From Schistocerca nitens (taxonomy: Eukaryota > Arthropoda > Insecta > Orthoptera > Acrididae), in contig NC_064619.1 of NCBI RefSeq assembly GCF_023898315.1, forward strand, positions 299,498,150 through 299,562,149: a stretch of DNA of 64,000 bases. The letters run 5' to 3'. Of this stretch, positions 31,300-42,449 are shown piece by piece. Positions within the stretch are counted from its first letter, which is position 1. Each line of letters starts with the position of its first letter. The notes beneath the pieces were generated by a model that saw only the letters and a program-made list of their open reading frames with translations, had not been told where the DNA came from and did not search any database. The position numbers and the translations under genes were made by a program.

Positions 31300-32600
31300 A
31301 ATTGCCTCCAGCGAGAGGGAAACTATAGAGACTCCTAATATACTACAGGCTTTACGATGCGGATAAAATGTGAGCTACAGTGCGATTTAAAAGAGAAAGC
31401 ATCAGCCCATGCTCAGCAAATGTACCAAATGGAAATGTTGCAGCGTGCAGAAAGATGGAGGAGAAAAACCGTGTGTGCTGAGAAGTAAACAGATGAGACT
31501 TTATCCTGATTACGTTCTCCGCCAGCGGGGACTCGGTCGGCCTATGATTCTCGCTGTTCCCCTCTGGATTGGATATTAAACCAATTGTGATTAGAACGGT
31601 TGTAGAGGTAAGGAGAGTAATGAGGGTTGGTGCTCTTGGACTTCTCCACTTAGCGTAATCAAGGGACAGGGTGAGGTCTGAAGGATAGAGATCAAGAAGA
31701 TGGTTTGCCTCTGCCCAGCCTTCCGAAACAGACAGATCTAGTAATAATTGCAAGGGGCTCTTGGCAGTGAGAACTAGTTATTGTGAACAGCTGTAGTTTA
31801 GTAGTTACCTTTCCTTGTTATTACTTGAGTAAATAAGCTGCACTTATTAAATGAGGAGTGGTTTGTGCTAGGTGGCACAGCCCCGCCCACTTTCACATCG
31901 TTGGCGGCAGGTACTGGCCCCCTTTGGGGGCTTGCCAAGAGGCGAGTCATGTAAAGTAGAGGTACACTATAGAAGCAAACCTGCTGTAATAGTTGATTAA
32001 AAGTTGTTAACAAAAGAAGTATTGAGTAGTGGGGTAGTACAGTTGAGGGTCTGTTATTTGTTTCTAGACAACAGGCCAGTAGTGTATTGGTAGATGTAAA
32101 AAAATCCAGACTCAGCATAAAGATGAAGATCGACGGACTATACAGTGTGTGTAAGGTTTATCTATTGGTGACGGGGGACCATGTACTGAACAACGTTATA
32201 TCACTTTTCAGTCACTAGCAGCAGACTAATAATTATAGCAATGCCAAGTCGTATTTTTTTAATGTAGGTTATTACCTACAAGTACATATGACAAGATATA
32301 GATTGACGATTATACGATTATTTTCTCCTGGGCAGCACGCCAAGTGCTGAAATGTGGACGCGTAGATGCGAAACGGTCAGTCTATACCGACAGGCGTAGC
32401 CCACCTAGTAATGCAATAGGATCATGCAGAAAACATCAGCCATCAAATTTGTGTGGAAAGACTGTTCGGCGCAGAGAAGAAAAACACTGATGTGCATACA
32501 TATTAGAGTACCTCTCTGACTTAGACTCGTTACGCCCTTTATCTGCCAGAGACATATATATTCAAGTAGGCTACCTTGACTCAAAAATCGCTGCAGTCGA
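31300..32600. other. No assignable gene
   Basis: Contains two minus-strand frames of 133 and 106 codons (31352-31753, 31798-32118) with no family resemblance I can see. A GC-rich patch (31870-31940) and TATTGGTGACGGGGGACC at 32162 are reminiscent of sequence beside an LTR, but no second LTR is visible. Confidence 0.3.
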
Positions 32601-33550
32601 CACAATCGCTCCCGAAAATATAGAACGCGGTAACAACACAATTCTTAAGTGGTGGGCTAGCAGTCGCTTGCATTATGATACAGTGGTCACAGATCGACTG
32701 AAGTCGAAAATATGCCACTCTGCAATCCACCAAGTTGCCTTGTACGGTGAAGAATTTTGTACCGCAACTAAAGAAGCAGAACAACCACTTGCTGTAATGG
32801 AAACCAAAATGCTTCGCTGGGCGTCTGACGTGATTCTTCATGATAATGTGACCAGTGATTAAAGAAGAGTTAAGAAGACGAGGGGAAAACTATTCGCTTT
32901 GGTAGAATGATACATTTCCTAACCGGACAGACTTACATTGGATGGACATATCTATCGCTTGAGCCTTGTCCCGCAGTTACGCAGGGCCAGCCATCGTTCA
33001 TCCAGTTTGGCATGTTAATGCTTTAGGGGTGGCCGGATGCCTTTCCTGCCTCCACCCTGTACCCCTCCCTCCCCCTCCGGGACGTAATTAGTGTACCCCA
33101 ACTGTCTGCATCGAGTGTAATCCATGGAATAGTGCGAAAGTATTCAGATGTCTGCGAGCTGTGTAACTGAGACGGACATGGGGACCCAGTATTCACCTAG
33201 CGGGCTGTGGAAAACCGCCTAAAAACCACATCTAGGCTGGTCGGCACATCGGCCCTCGTCATTAATCCGCTGGGCCGATTCGATCCGGGCCAGCGCGCCT
33301 ACCCGAGTCCAGGAAGCAGCGCGTTAGCGCTCTCGGCTACCCTGGCGAGTCATTGGATGGACATACGTCCGAGTCAAATAAATGCACGCATGTGGAAATT
33401 GGCTCCCCGAACATGCAAAACTGCACCGCATCACGCATACACAGACCAGACGACATAGGATGACGGAAGGCAACATATACAACTCCGTAAGGATGCAGAC
33501 CAATGGGCAGATCTAAATACAACAGCAGAAATCATTTCAAGAATATTACG
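32600..33550 (+). pseudogene. RTE-like LINE relic, split by a SINE
   Basis: Plus strand 32680-32870 gives RLKSKICHSAIHQVALYGEE and VMETKMLRWASDV, the C-terminal block of RTE-type RTs (ALYGxE..METKMLRW). It resumes after the SINE at 33366 with decayed sequence. Confidence 0.65.
32951..33350 (-). mobile_element. Long SINE, sixth type
   Basis: About 400 bp bounded by CATTGGATGGACATA (32936-32950, 33351-33365). The minus-strand head CGCCAGGGTAGCCGAGAGCG with GGATCGAATCGG looks tRNA-derived; the other end carries CCTTTCCTGCCTCCACCC on the plus strand. Confidence 0.85.
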
Positions 33551-33661
33551 GGATGACCAAACACAACCATAACTTTAAATGAGAAAGAGCACAGACGATA
33601 CAGAAAATGAAACATCGTATAGTTATACAGGAACAGAAGGTGAAGGGGACACACAGTAATA

Positions 33662-34979
33662 CGAGGTGCATTCAAGTTCTAAGGCCTCCGATTTTTTCCC
33701 TCCGGACTGGAAAGAGATAGAAACATGTGCATTGTTTTAAAATGAGGCCGCGTTCATTGTCAATACGTCCCAGAGATGGCAGCACCATACGGCAGATGGA
33801 ATTTTACCGCCAGCAGCGAGAATGAGAACTGTTTTAAATACTTAAAATGGCGACGTTTTCCTTACTTGAACAGCGTGCAATCAGTCGTTTTCTGAATTTG
33901 TGTGGTGTGAAACCAATTGAAATTCATCGACAGTTGAAGGAGACATGTGGTGATGGAGTTATGGATATGTCGAAAGTGCGTTCGTGGGTGCGACAGTTTA
34001 ATGAAGGCAGAACATCGTGTGACAACAAACCGAAACAACCTTGGGCTTGCACAAGCTGGTCTGATGACATGATCGAGAAAGTGGAGAGAATTGTTTTGGG
34101 GGATCGTCGAATGACTGTTGAACAGATCGCCTCCAGAGTTGGCATTTCTGTGGGTTCTGTGCACACAATCCTGCATGACGACCTGAAAATGCGAAAAGTG
34201 TCATCCAGGTGGGTGCCACGAATGCTGACGGACGACCACATGGCTGCCCGTGTGGCATGTTTCCAAGCAATGTTGACGCACAACGATAGCATGAATGGGA
34301 CTTTCTTTTCGTCGGTTGTGACAATGGATGAGACGTGGATGCCATTTATAAAGCCAGAAACAAAGCGCCAGTCAGCTCAATGGAAGCACAGATTCACCGC
34401 CACCAAAAAAATTTCGGGTAACCGCCAGTGCTGGAAAAATGATGGTGTCTATGTTCTGGGACAGCGAGGGCATAATCCTTACCTATTGCGTTCCAAAGGG
34501 CACTACGGTAACAAGTGCATCCTACGAAAATGTTTTTAAGAACAAATTCCTTCCTGCACTGCAACAAAAACGTCTGGGAAGGGCTGCGCGTGTGCTGTTT
34601 CACCAAGACAACGCACCCACACATCGAGCTAACGTTACGCAACAGTTTCTTCGTGATAATAACTTTGAAGTGATTCCTCATGCTCCCTACTCACCTGACC
34701 TGGCTCCTAGTGACTTTTGGCTTTTTCCAACAATGAAAGACACTCTCCGTGGCCGCACATTCACCAGCCGTGCTGCTATTGCCTCAGCGATTTTCCAGTG
34801 GTCAAAACAGACTCCTAAAGAAGCCTTCGCCGCTGCCATGGAATCATGGCGTCAGCATTGTGAAAAATGTGTACGTCTGCAGGGCGATTACGTCGAGAAG
34901 TAACGCCAGTTTCATCGATTTTGGGTGAGTAGTTAATTAGAAAAAAAAATCGGTGGCCTTAGAACTTGAATGCACCTCG
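33662..34979 (+). mobile_element. Mariner (DD34D) element, nearly intact
   Basis: TIRs CGAGGTGCATTCAAGTTCTA + AGGCC at 33662 and the inverted match ending at 34979, flanked by TA on both sides (33660-33661, 34980-34981). At 1318 bp this is the usual mariner length. One frameshift separates it from a full transposase gene. Confidence 0.93.
33847..34903 (+). pseudogene. Mariner transposase with a single frameshift
   Basis: The first frame (33847-34539) has the N-terminal HTH pair (VKPIEIHRQLKETCGDG; RMTVEQIASRVGISVGSVHT) and the first catalytic Asp (TMDETW). The second frame continues from about 34430 to 34903 with FHQDNAPTH (second Asp) and YSPDLAPSDFW (third Asp). Exactly 34 residues lie between Asp 2 and Asp 3, so it is DD34D mariner. 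The frame changes near a run of 7 A at 34406-34412. No other damage is obvious. Could also be a sequencing error in the homopolymer. Confidence 0.9.
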
Positions 34980-35215
34980 TATAATACGTAACACAAACGT
35001 AGCTACAAAATTACATGAATACATTCCATGGAATTGAATCGACTCCTAATTTGTACCACTGCTATTAAATTACTTCTCCTTTAGAGAGGTCAGAGTGAAC
35101 AACATGGTCCTTGAAGTCATATTGTCAACCAAGAGTTGTGTATGTTGAGGAACATATCGTATGCAGAAAACGTTTATCTTATCGTTGTTTTCATCTGACT
35201 TTTTGTGTACTTGGC

Positions 35216-35372
35216 CGGACGTGGTGGCCGAGTGGTTCTAGATGCTTCAGTCTGGAACCGCGCGACCGCTACGGTCGCAAGTTCGAATCCTGCCTCCTTA
35301 GGTTAGTTAGGTTTAAGTAATTCTGATGACCTCAGATGTTAAGTCCCATAGTGCTCAGAGCCATTTGAACCA
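35216..35372 (+). mobile_element. SINE, Leu-type head, internally deleted
   Basis: Flanked by TTTTGTGTACTTGGC-like duplicates (35200-35215, 35373-35387; one difference). Lacks the GGGCATGGATGTG stretch and part of the GTTCTAGGGG block. Confidence 0.88.
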
Positions 35373-35600
35373 TTTTTGTGAACTTGGCTAGTAAAATTAC
35401 TGTTTCAAGGCAAGTGGTAACATTGGTAACATAATATTTTACTTATAAGTGAATATACATAAAAAAACTTAGTTTTCAGACAGTCAAGCTCTGTATTTGT
35501 TCATTTTCGGTTGTACGAAAGTGACAAAGAACAAATGGGGACGTTGACTATAGTGTACTGGTACAGTTAAAAAATTTGCTCATATAGTAAGCTTTTAAAA

Positions 35601-35773
35601 AAAATGGTTCAAATGGCTCTGAGCACTATGGGACGTAACATCTGAGGTCATCATCAGTCCCCTAGAACTAAGAACTACTTAAACCTAACTAACCTAAGGA
35701 CATCACACAACACCCAGTCATCACGAGGCAGAGAAAATCCCTGACCCCGCGCGGGAATCGAACCCGGGCGTGG
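35601..35773 (-). mobile_element. SINE, Gly-like head
   Basis: Flanked by AGTAAGCTTTTAAAA (35586-35600, 35774-35787 with one base missing). Minus-strand head CCCGGGTTCGATTCCCGC and the same tail as Leu-type copies; compare 9052. Confidence 0.9.
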
Positions 35774-35889
35774 AGTAAGCTTTAAAATGCGTTTAATATT
35801 ATTAGTGCAACATAATGTTAAGGAACGATATGGTGAGTTCTCGATGCGTTAAATATCTACGTTATTAATTAAATAATTATTTTGTATTA

Positions 35890-36330
35890 CAATAGGGCAA
35901 CAAAAAGACGTTATGGAAAGTGGTGCTCAGATGAATCGCATTTACTGTAACAATACGTGTAAATGGACATCGTGGATTAAATGAATGCACAAGCTTATAC
36001 AATATAACGTGCCTAAGCGAACAGTTAAGATGCATACTGAAAATGAAAACAGAAACGGAAACGTGGATGTAAAGGATTGACCCCCTTTTATGTTTCTCCA
36101 ACGAGTTTGAAAACGATTTGGAAGAGCATATTTTTACATTTGAAGAGATGATGTTCGATTTTAGTCCGTCGGAAGTAAGAAAACTTGCGCTCGACATTGC
36201 AGAACGGAAAGTATTGTCCCGCAATTTCAGTGGAGTAAGTACTATGGCAGACAAAAAGTGGGCCGAAGAAAACCAACCAAAAAATATCACCGAATCCGAG
36301 AGATGCGAAGGGTTGTACGGATAAGGAAAG
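35890..36330 (+). pseudogene. Pogo/Tigger-Jerky-type transposase relic
   Basis: In successive frames: RYGKWCSDESHLL (35912 region), IQYNVPKRTVKMH (35997-36035, the end of a psq-type HTH), and FSNEFENDLEEHIFTFEEMM followed by SEVRKLALDIAERK and NFSGVSTMADKKW (36095-36265). The last matches the CENP-B/Tc5-type second HTH of Tigger and Jerky transposases. Only the DNA-binding half is present; no DDE core. Confidence 0.7.
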
Positions 36331-37255
36331 AAAATAGTGATGTAGCTAATACATGGAATATATCCTTGGACTAGTGCATGTCTTTAAGCTCAGGGGTTTA
36401 GTTTATAAAAATGGTACAATTTATGCACTGACTGGTACAAGTTGGAAACCAAATTCCTAATTTATACCACTTGCAGATGTTCAGTAAATTAGCGTGCCTG
36501 TAATTGTCAGAATTTCCATTCATTAAATCAGATACCAAGAACAAATTCTGCTGTTGAGTATGGCATTCTTTAAATAATTTTATGACTTACTGTTAAGACT
36601 ACTATAAATAAAATCTCGAAAATGGTACAATTTAGCCACTCTCTCTTAGAAGAACAATTAAAGTAGGAACTTGAAAAAAAAAAGACAAACCGAAATTCTG
36701 GCCATGAAGGTATAACTCGATGAGACCATTCCGTTATATGCCTTCCTGACAAGCCCCAAAAAGTATAGACAGCAATGACTACTAAATAATTGTCTTTGTA
36801 CTGTATTTCGTACTAGTGTGCACATAGTGGCGGGCTACTGGACCTAAGGTCGCTTAAAAAATATAATTAATTTCGGAAACAAACACTTGTATTATATTTA
36901 GTGTTAACCTGGGGCCTAGAAACGACGGAGAGGCTCCGTCCCCGACGCAGCCGCAGTGGTCCACAACCCCACGACGACTACCGCAGTCCACCCCTCCGCC
37001 GCCCCACACCGAACCCAGGGTTATTGTGCGGTTCGGCTCACGGTGTTTTTGGTGATCTAAGTAGAGGTATCGTAAGAAAGACTCGAACATGTCTGAAACG
37101 TAAATTTAGCAGTCAGTCTATTTTGACAGTTTTCATCTACGATATTGAGAACCCGTCTTTTAACGCGAAACTCAAGAGTTTTCAGTGGACAATGGCGAGA
37201 TACATGATGGAAACTGATAGGAGAAACAGAAAGCCAAACAAGTTTACCACAGAAC
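36331..37255. other. No gene seen; short GC-rich patch at 36915-37020
   Basis: The patch (CCGACGCAGCCGCAGTGG, CCGCCGCCCC) gives no recognisable protein in any frame. Confidence 0.3.
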
Positions 37256-38080
37256 AGACTGGAGTGCAAGATGTAATTGTAACTGATTTAAGCAGGTCTG
37301 CGAGAGACTACAAAAGACTTTAGACATCAGATGAATAAAATGCATAATGTTATGAGAAGAGGTCACGATATGAACACCCACGAAAGCAAAACAAAGGTCA
37401 TGCAATGGACTCTAATTAAGGCAGGTGATGCTGCGGTAATTAGATTAAGATATGAGACACCGAAAGTTATTGATGAGTTTTGCTATTTACGCAGAAAATT
37501 GACTGACGATGGCAGAAATCGAGAGGATATAAGATGCAATATGGCAACGACAGGAAAAGCGTTTCTACAAAAGGGAAAATTTTCTAACATCCAATATAAA
37601 CTTAAACGTTGGGTTAAACGTTGGGAAGTCTTTTCTGAAGGTATTTGTCGGCAGTGTAGCCTTGTACGGAAGTGGAAAGTGGCCGATAAGTAGTTTAGAA
37701 AAGAAGGGAGTAGAAGGTTTTTAAATGTAGTGCTACAGATGAATTCCGAAAATCAGATGGGCAGATCGATAGCTAATGAAGAGATCTCAATCGTCAAGAA
37801 GTTATGTTGACTAAAGTAAGGTATCGGTAGATAGGACACATCTTGAGGCATCAAGGAATCGTCGACTTGGTAACGGAAGGTATATATATGTGTGTGTGTG
37901 GGTGGGGGGTGGGGGGGGAAGGCGGACGAATATCAGAGATCAGAGGGTGACCTAGGTTTGAGTACAGTAAGGACGTTGAAATGAACGTAGGCTGCGGTAG
38001 CTATGCAGGGATGAAGAGGCTTGGACAGGACAGACCAGCACAGATAACGGCAACAAACCAGTCTACGAAGTGAAAACCAC
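37256..38080 (+). pseudogene. RTE-like LINE relic
   Basis: Plus strand 37331-37600 gives AGDAAVIRLRYETPKVIDEF, then TDDGRNREDIRCNMATTGKA. This is the block of the copies at 49448 and 12000, with later pieces in other frames up to about 38080. Confidence 0.8.
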
Positions 38081-38218
38081 ATCAGCTGCATTACAGGAGT
38101 TGAGGACGTGTTCTAAGCCGCAGGATCTAAAAGCACTAGAGGAAAGTTTTCTTCAACAAATTAGCAGGGCGTGAAAAGTAGGATTCAAAATGAATGTCAC
38201 AGACTTCTTCGGTCGGAA

Positions 38219-38258
38219 GACCACAACAACAACAACAACAAAAACAACAACAACAACA
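38219..38258 (+). repeat. (CAA)n tract, LINE tail type
   Basis: ACAACAACAAC units preceded by GTCGGAAGACC, as at the 3' ends of RTE-like copies. Confidence 0.75.
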
Positions 38259-38275
38259 TGAAACTGAAATTTATG

Positions 38276-38480
38276 GCCGGCCGGGGTGGCCGTGCGGTTA
38301 TAGACGCTACAGTCTGGAACCGCGTGACCGCTACGGTCGCAGGTTCGAATCCTGCCTCGGGCATGGATGTGTGTGATGTTCTTAGGTTAGTTAGGTTGAA
38401 GTAGTTCTAAGTTCTAGGGGACTGATGACCTTAGAAGTTAAGTCCCATAGCGCTCAGAGCCATTTGAACCATTTTTTTTT
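38276..38480 (+). mobile_element. SINE, Leu-type head, full length
   Basis: Flanked by AAATTTATG (38267-38275, 38481-38489); begins GCCGGCCGGGGTGGCCG and ends CATTTGAACCA plus a T-run. One of the best-preserved copies. Confidence 0.95.
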
Positions 38481-38949
38481 AAATTTATGTGGGTGTGTAC
38501 AGCTCACGTATCCAGGTGAATGGACCAAGAAAATTCTTTGCTGATTTACAAGTGATGGTGAAGGAGTGAGATGGTGACATAATGTGAAGTGAGTAAACTG
38601 CTTTAGAAATAATAATAGTTACGACATGAGTGCATAGCTCATGACTGTGATACTCAGAAAAGCCTAGAGGAGAATTTCATTCAGCAGTGGGTTTTAAACG
38701 TCTAATGACGTTAGTGATAGAGATGATATTTATTATGCCTTGTCATGTATTGATTAATTTATTATGTCATCTCACGCACCCGAATGTTGGCAAAAGTTAC
38801 AAAGTGGACCACGCTTGCATTATTCATGGTTTAAGTGAGATATATTTACATGATAAGCATCAAAATACTCGTCGGAAACTTTCCCATTATCTAATATTAG
38901 TTTTCTAAATACTGGTTTTTATGACGCGAAGTGCATTATATATGGCAAA

Positions 38950-39112
38950 GTGCGTTAAATACGCCGCGAACGTAAACGTTAGGATACGCAACAGCTCAGT
39001 CTGTTACCACAACCGTTATATAGCATTCACATTCATTAACTTCACCAATTCACAATAAAATTACTTGTCTATCCTAACGTAGACGTCGGGTTACAGAGCA
39101 GTCTGTCACTAC
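38950..39112 (+). repeat. Unclassified dispersed repeat, copy B
   Basis: Partner of 21655-21805; see there. Confidence 0.5.
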
Positions 39113-39264
39113 ACTCATGATTCCAAGGGGGATCCAGTATCAGACAAAAGCCAGATAATTTGTAAGGGAATTCTAGCTGCAGGTGTACAAGCATTGGAGG
39201 TTTGGTCAGCTAGAGGGGTGCTGCGCGCAGGGCACAAGTCAGGTTCCCTGTTGTTTGAGCTTAC

Positions 39265-39342
39265 CGCCGGTGCTCCTCACGGCTCCCCGGGACACCGCCA
39301 GTTCCGGATGGACCTTCCGCTCCCCGCTCCCTGCAAACCCAT
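39265..39342 (-). CDS. Candidate exon on the tup strand (unproven)
   Basis: 78-bp GC-rich segment. The minus strand has a pyrimidine-rich acceptor (GTTTTTGTTTGTCGCTTTCAG ending at 39343, shown here only to its last 21 bases in parts: TTTTTGTTTGTC then GCTTTCAG) and a good donor (GCG|GTAAGC at 39265/39264). Length is a multiple of 3. Read with two leading bases, it is open throughout and leaves one G. This would join in phase to the AG that opens the LIM1 exon at 7640, giving ...STG then E-KRRLSLC. I do not recognise the 25 residues. Two of three frames are open, so openness is weak evidence; the splice signals are the main support. It could be a 5' UTR exon, an exon of another gene or chance. 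Confidence 0.35.
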
Positions 39343-39479
39343 CTGAAAGCGACAAACAAAAACGCACCGATAATGCCTTCATATACACTCGCACTAGCGC
39401 GAAATTTGCACATCATGTTGCTGTTCTTTAAGTCAATACTCACAAGTCCCTCTAAAAACCTTCGCAATATACTGCCACG

Positions 39480-40157
39480 TCATCACACAAAAAACTTAAA
39501 ATACTAGAATAATAAGTGTTAGCAGCGTTGTAGCTGGCTTTTTAGGTCTATGTACCGGGAGGGATGCTGCTCCGAAATGGCCAAAATTATTTTATTATTT
39601 TAAAGCATTTTATTTAATGGTATGGCAGTACACTCGGAACATTTTTAATTAATACAATTGGTCGCAGTAGTCTGTGTGTTTAAACTATTAATCTCTCATC
39701 CTTTTTTGCTACATCTATTACAGTTTCTACAATGAGAAATAATTAGTAATACATAAAAAAGCACACACGTGGAGGTGGGCATATTAAATTTTTGTGCTTC
39801 GTCGGCAGGAAGACCAAAAAGCAGCAAAACTATGCCCATATAAACTAAAATCTGCTTTCGAATTCATTTGAGGAACATGAAGGTTACGGAGTTCAAAGCC
39901 TGGTTTGCCGCAAGGTCAAAATGACACGAGACTAGATTCAGATGATGAGACAAGTACATCTAATTGCCCACGTCTTTATTGACAGAAAGATGTGGGGCAT
40001 CCATTTCAAGTGGTAGTCCTTCTCCTCCTGCTCCTTACATAAAGTAAACCGAAGTAACTCGTGGTTAGGAACGAAATACGACCGGAAAAAAACTCTTGAA
40101 TATAGTTCGTGCCCTGACGAAATGTGAAATGACGAGGTTCTTCAGAGAATTGGCGAG
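39480..40157. other. No gene seen
   Basis: AT-rich; no frame or repeat recognised. Confidence 0.35.
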
Positions 40158-40160
40158 GAA

Positions 40161-40229
<69 letters not shown>
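40158..40229 (+). repeat. (GT)n microsatellite
   Basis: About 34 GT units. Confidence 0.95.
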
Positions 40230-40230
<1 letters not shown>

Positions 40231-40594
40231 AAGATGGCATACGATAGCGACCTATTTTAAGAAAACAGGGAATATCTTTCACAGTAGTAGAAGGTGCCAT
40301 AATTGTGGGGAATACTGAAACTGTAATAAATTGAACGAATAATTGAGAATGACGGGTTTAAGTACTACTTTGAGACGAAGAAATTGGCACTGGAAATGAA
40401 ATCTTTGCCGGTCTCGCAAATTAGTATCTGTCACGACTTCGTCTTCGATGACGGTCTCAGAGTAGCACTGAAAACCATCGTCAGCAACTTTTTCAGCGAG
40501 ACGTTCCAATCTCTGTCTTCCCCCTACAGTTTTTGGTCGTTCTAGTGCTGTGGGAGTTATCCCCTGATGCCCTAATAAGTGTCCTGCCATCTAG

Positions 40595-41420
40595 GCCTCA
40601 GGGTACCACACATTCCTACAGGAGGTGGTACTGGTCACAACTAGAAGAAAAGTTCCTTATAACGATATTTCTGGAAACCAATAGCATTGTTTCATGTTGT
40701 TACCAGAATCCTATCAACTCTCAGTCCTTTCTCGCTGCCAATCACACATTTTTTAAATTTATCAGGCTCCAATCTGATTGCGTAACATGCACTGCTCACT
40801 CGCTCCTGTAACGTTTGCACATTGTCGACGGGTTGTGCTTACACCAATGCCTTTAAATGTCCACAAAGGCAGAAATCCAACGGAGTTAGGTCCGGTAAAC
40901 GGGGAGGCCATACTTCCGGGTCACCCCCAACTAATCCATCGCCTATGAAACGTTACAGTAATACAGCACAGTCTGTAGGAAAAGGGGTGGTGCCGCGTTG
41001 CGCATAAAGCGCGCTCGTTGTCTTGCTGCAAGGGTAACTTTCTTCAGTAGCGCTGTCAGTTCATCGTGCACAAATCTCATCATCTTTTTGGTAACGTGTA
41101 TGGGCCTATGAGTTTGTAACCAACAGTTCCTGCTGATAAACTGATACGGAAGAAATGCTGATACCTGACCTCTCTGATTGCTCGATAATGTTTATCTGCT
41201 TGCGAATTGTGGTAATTAACTATGTAATCTTTTGTGGATCCTACTTCATTTATAAATAAAGTACACGCTGTCAACTGCCGATCTTCAGGAATCTGTTGCA
41301 GGAGCAAAAGGCCCATATTTCAGCAAAAGGCCCATATTTCAACACGTATTGGTTTGCGCACATATAAACAGGAACCTTTCTTCCAGTTTAGACCAGTACT
41401 ACCTCTGTAGGAATGTATCA
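40595..41420 (-). mobile_element. Mariner-like element, CCTACAGGAGG family, copy 2 (relic)
   Basis: TIRs CCTACAGGAGGTGGTACTGG near 40598 and its inverted match near 41375-41400, each extending about 45 bp. The minus strand gives NEVGSTKDYIVNYHNSQADK (41200-41260; the family has FTDEAxF, so the first Asp reads as Asn), GPYTLPKR (41080-41100), and then LPDLTPLDFCLCGHLKALV (40850-40910; third-Asp block). Frameshifted and deleted. A 19-bp tandem duplication (CAAAAGGCCCATATTTCAG) sits at about 41306-41341. Confidence 0.75.
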
Positions 41421-41598
41421 CAGTGTCTGTGAACATCATTTAGCCTATATAGAAATACTGTGGAACCTCATTTGTCTCGCAGTCATTAATCTAGATTTTT
41501 TTTAATACTCTTACAGTAACAATGGTAGCAATGCCGATGACAATCATTAAATTTTTAAATCAGCCAAACGCTACACGACGGTCCTGGCACGGCATCAC

Positions 41599-42447
41599 TT
41601 AACTACGAAGAAAGCTATTCATATATTAAGGTCCGATCGGTCGCGAAATGGAAACCACAGTGAAAGTAAAAAATGCTCCATTTCCAAAATTTAGCTATAC
41701 ATTCCAGCTACTTCTCTGCATAACCGCCACACCGAGTTAGACGTCTGTCATAGCGTGGTACCAACTTTCTAACATCCTCGTCACACAAGGCAGCCGCCTG
41801 TGCTTTCCGCAAATTATCTACGTTTGTCTGCAGATCGTGGTCTGTGCCAAAAAGTTGTCTACATCGCCAGCGGTTCATGTTAGCAGAATTGAAACTCAGA
41901 AAGAGCCAGACCAGGGCTGTATGATGGCTGATGAACCCTTCGTCTCGAAAACGCTGCAGGAGTGTTTTCATTGCCATGAAGACGGAAATGTGTGACAGTT
42001 ACGTTGTGTGTGCTGCATGAAATAATCTGTCAGCTAGCACTCATACTTAGTGGGAGAGACTGTTTTCTAGGCTTCAAAAATGGCTCTGAGCACTATGGGA
42101 CTCAACTGCTGAGGTCATTAGTCCCCTAGAACTTAGAACTAGTTAAACCTAACTAACCTAAGGACATCACAAACATCCATGCCCGAGGCAGGATTCGAAC
42201 CTGCGACCGTAGCGGTCCTGCGGTTCCAGACTGCAGCGCCTTTAACCGCACGGCCACTTCGGCCGGCTTCTAGGCTTCCTTCACCTGTTCACTGCGTGCT
42301 CAGAACTGACAAGAGAAACAAGACGCGATCGATGGGCGTACTAAACATATTGTTCAATACGTCTATGCAGAGATTTGTCGGGTTTTAACTGTGGTTCCCA
42401 TTTCGCGACCGATCGGACCTTAATAAACGAATAGCCTTCGTAGTTAA
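41599..42447 (-). mobile_element. Tc1-like deletion derivative with about 70-bp TIRs
   Basis: The left end TTAACTACGAAG...AAGGTCCGATCGGTCGCG is mirrored at the right, ending at 42447. Minus-strand codons 41708-41977 resemble only the C-terminal tail of a Tc1 transposase (NVDNLRKAQAAALCDEDVRK to GGYAEK). The DDE core is deleted. A SINE sits at 42076-42267. Confidence 0.75.
42076..42267 (-). mobile_element. SINE, Leu-type head
   Basis: Flanked by TTCTAGGCTTC (42065-42075, 42268-42278). Inserted in the TIR element. Confidence 0.94.
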
Positions 42448-42449
42448 CA

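Noticed and set aside
31760..32180. Solo LTR followed by a primer-binding site (TTGGTGACGGGGGACC)
   Set aside because: No second LTR, no TG..CA ends or target duplication found; resemblance too weak.
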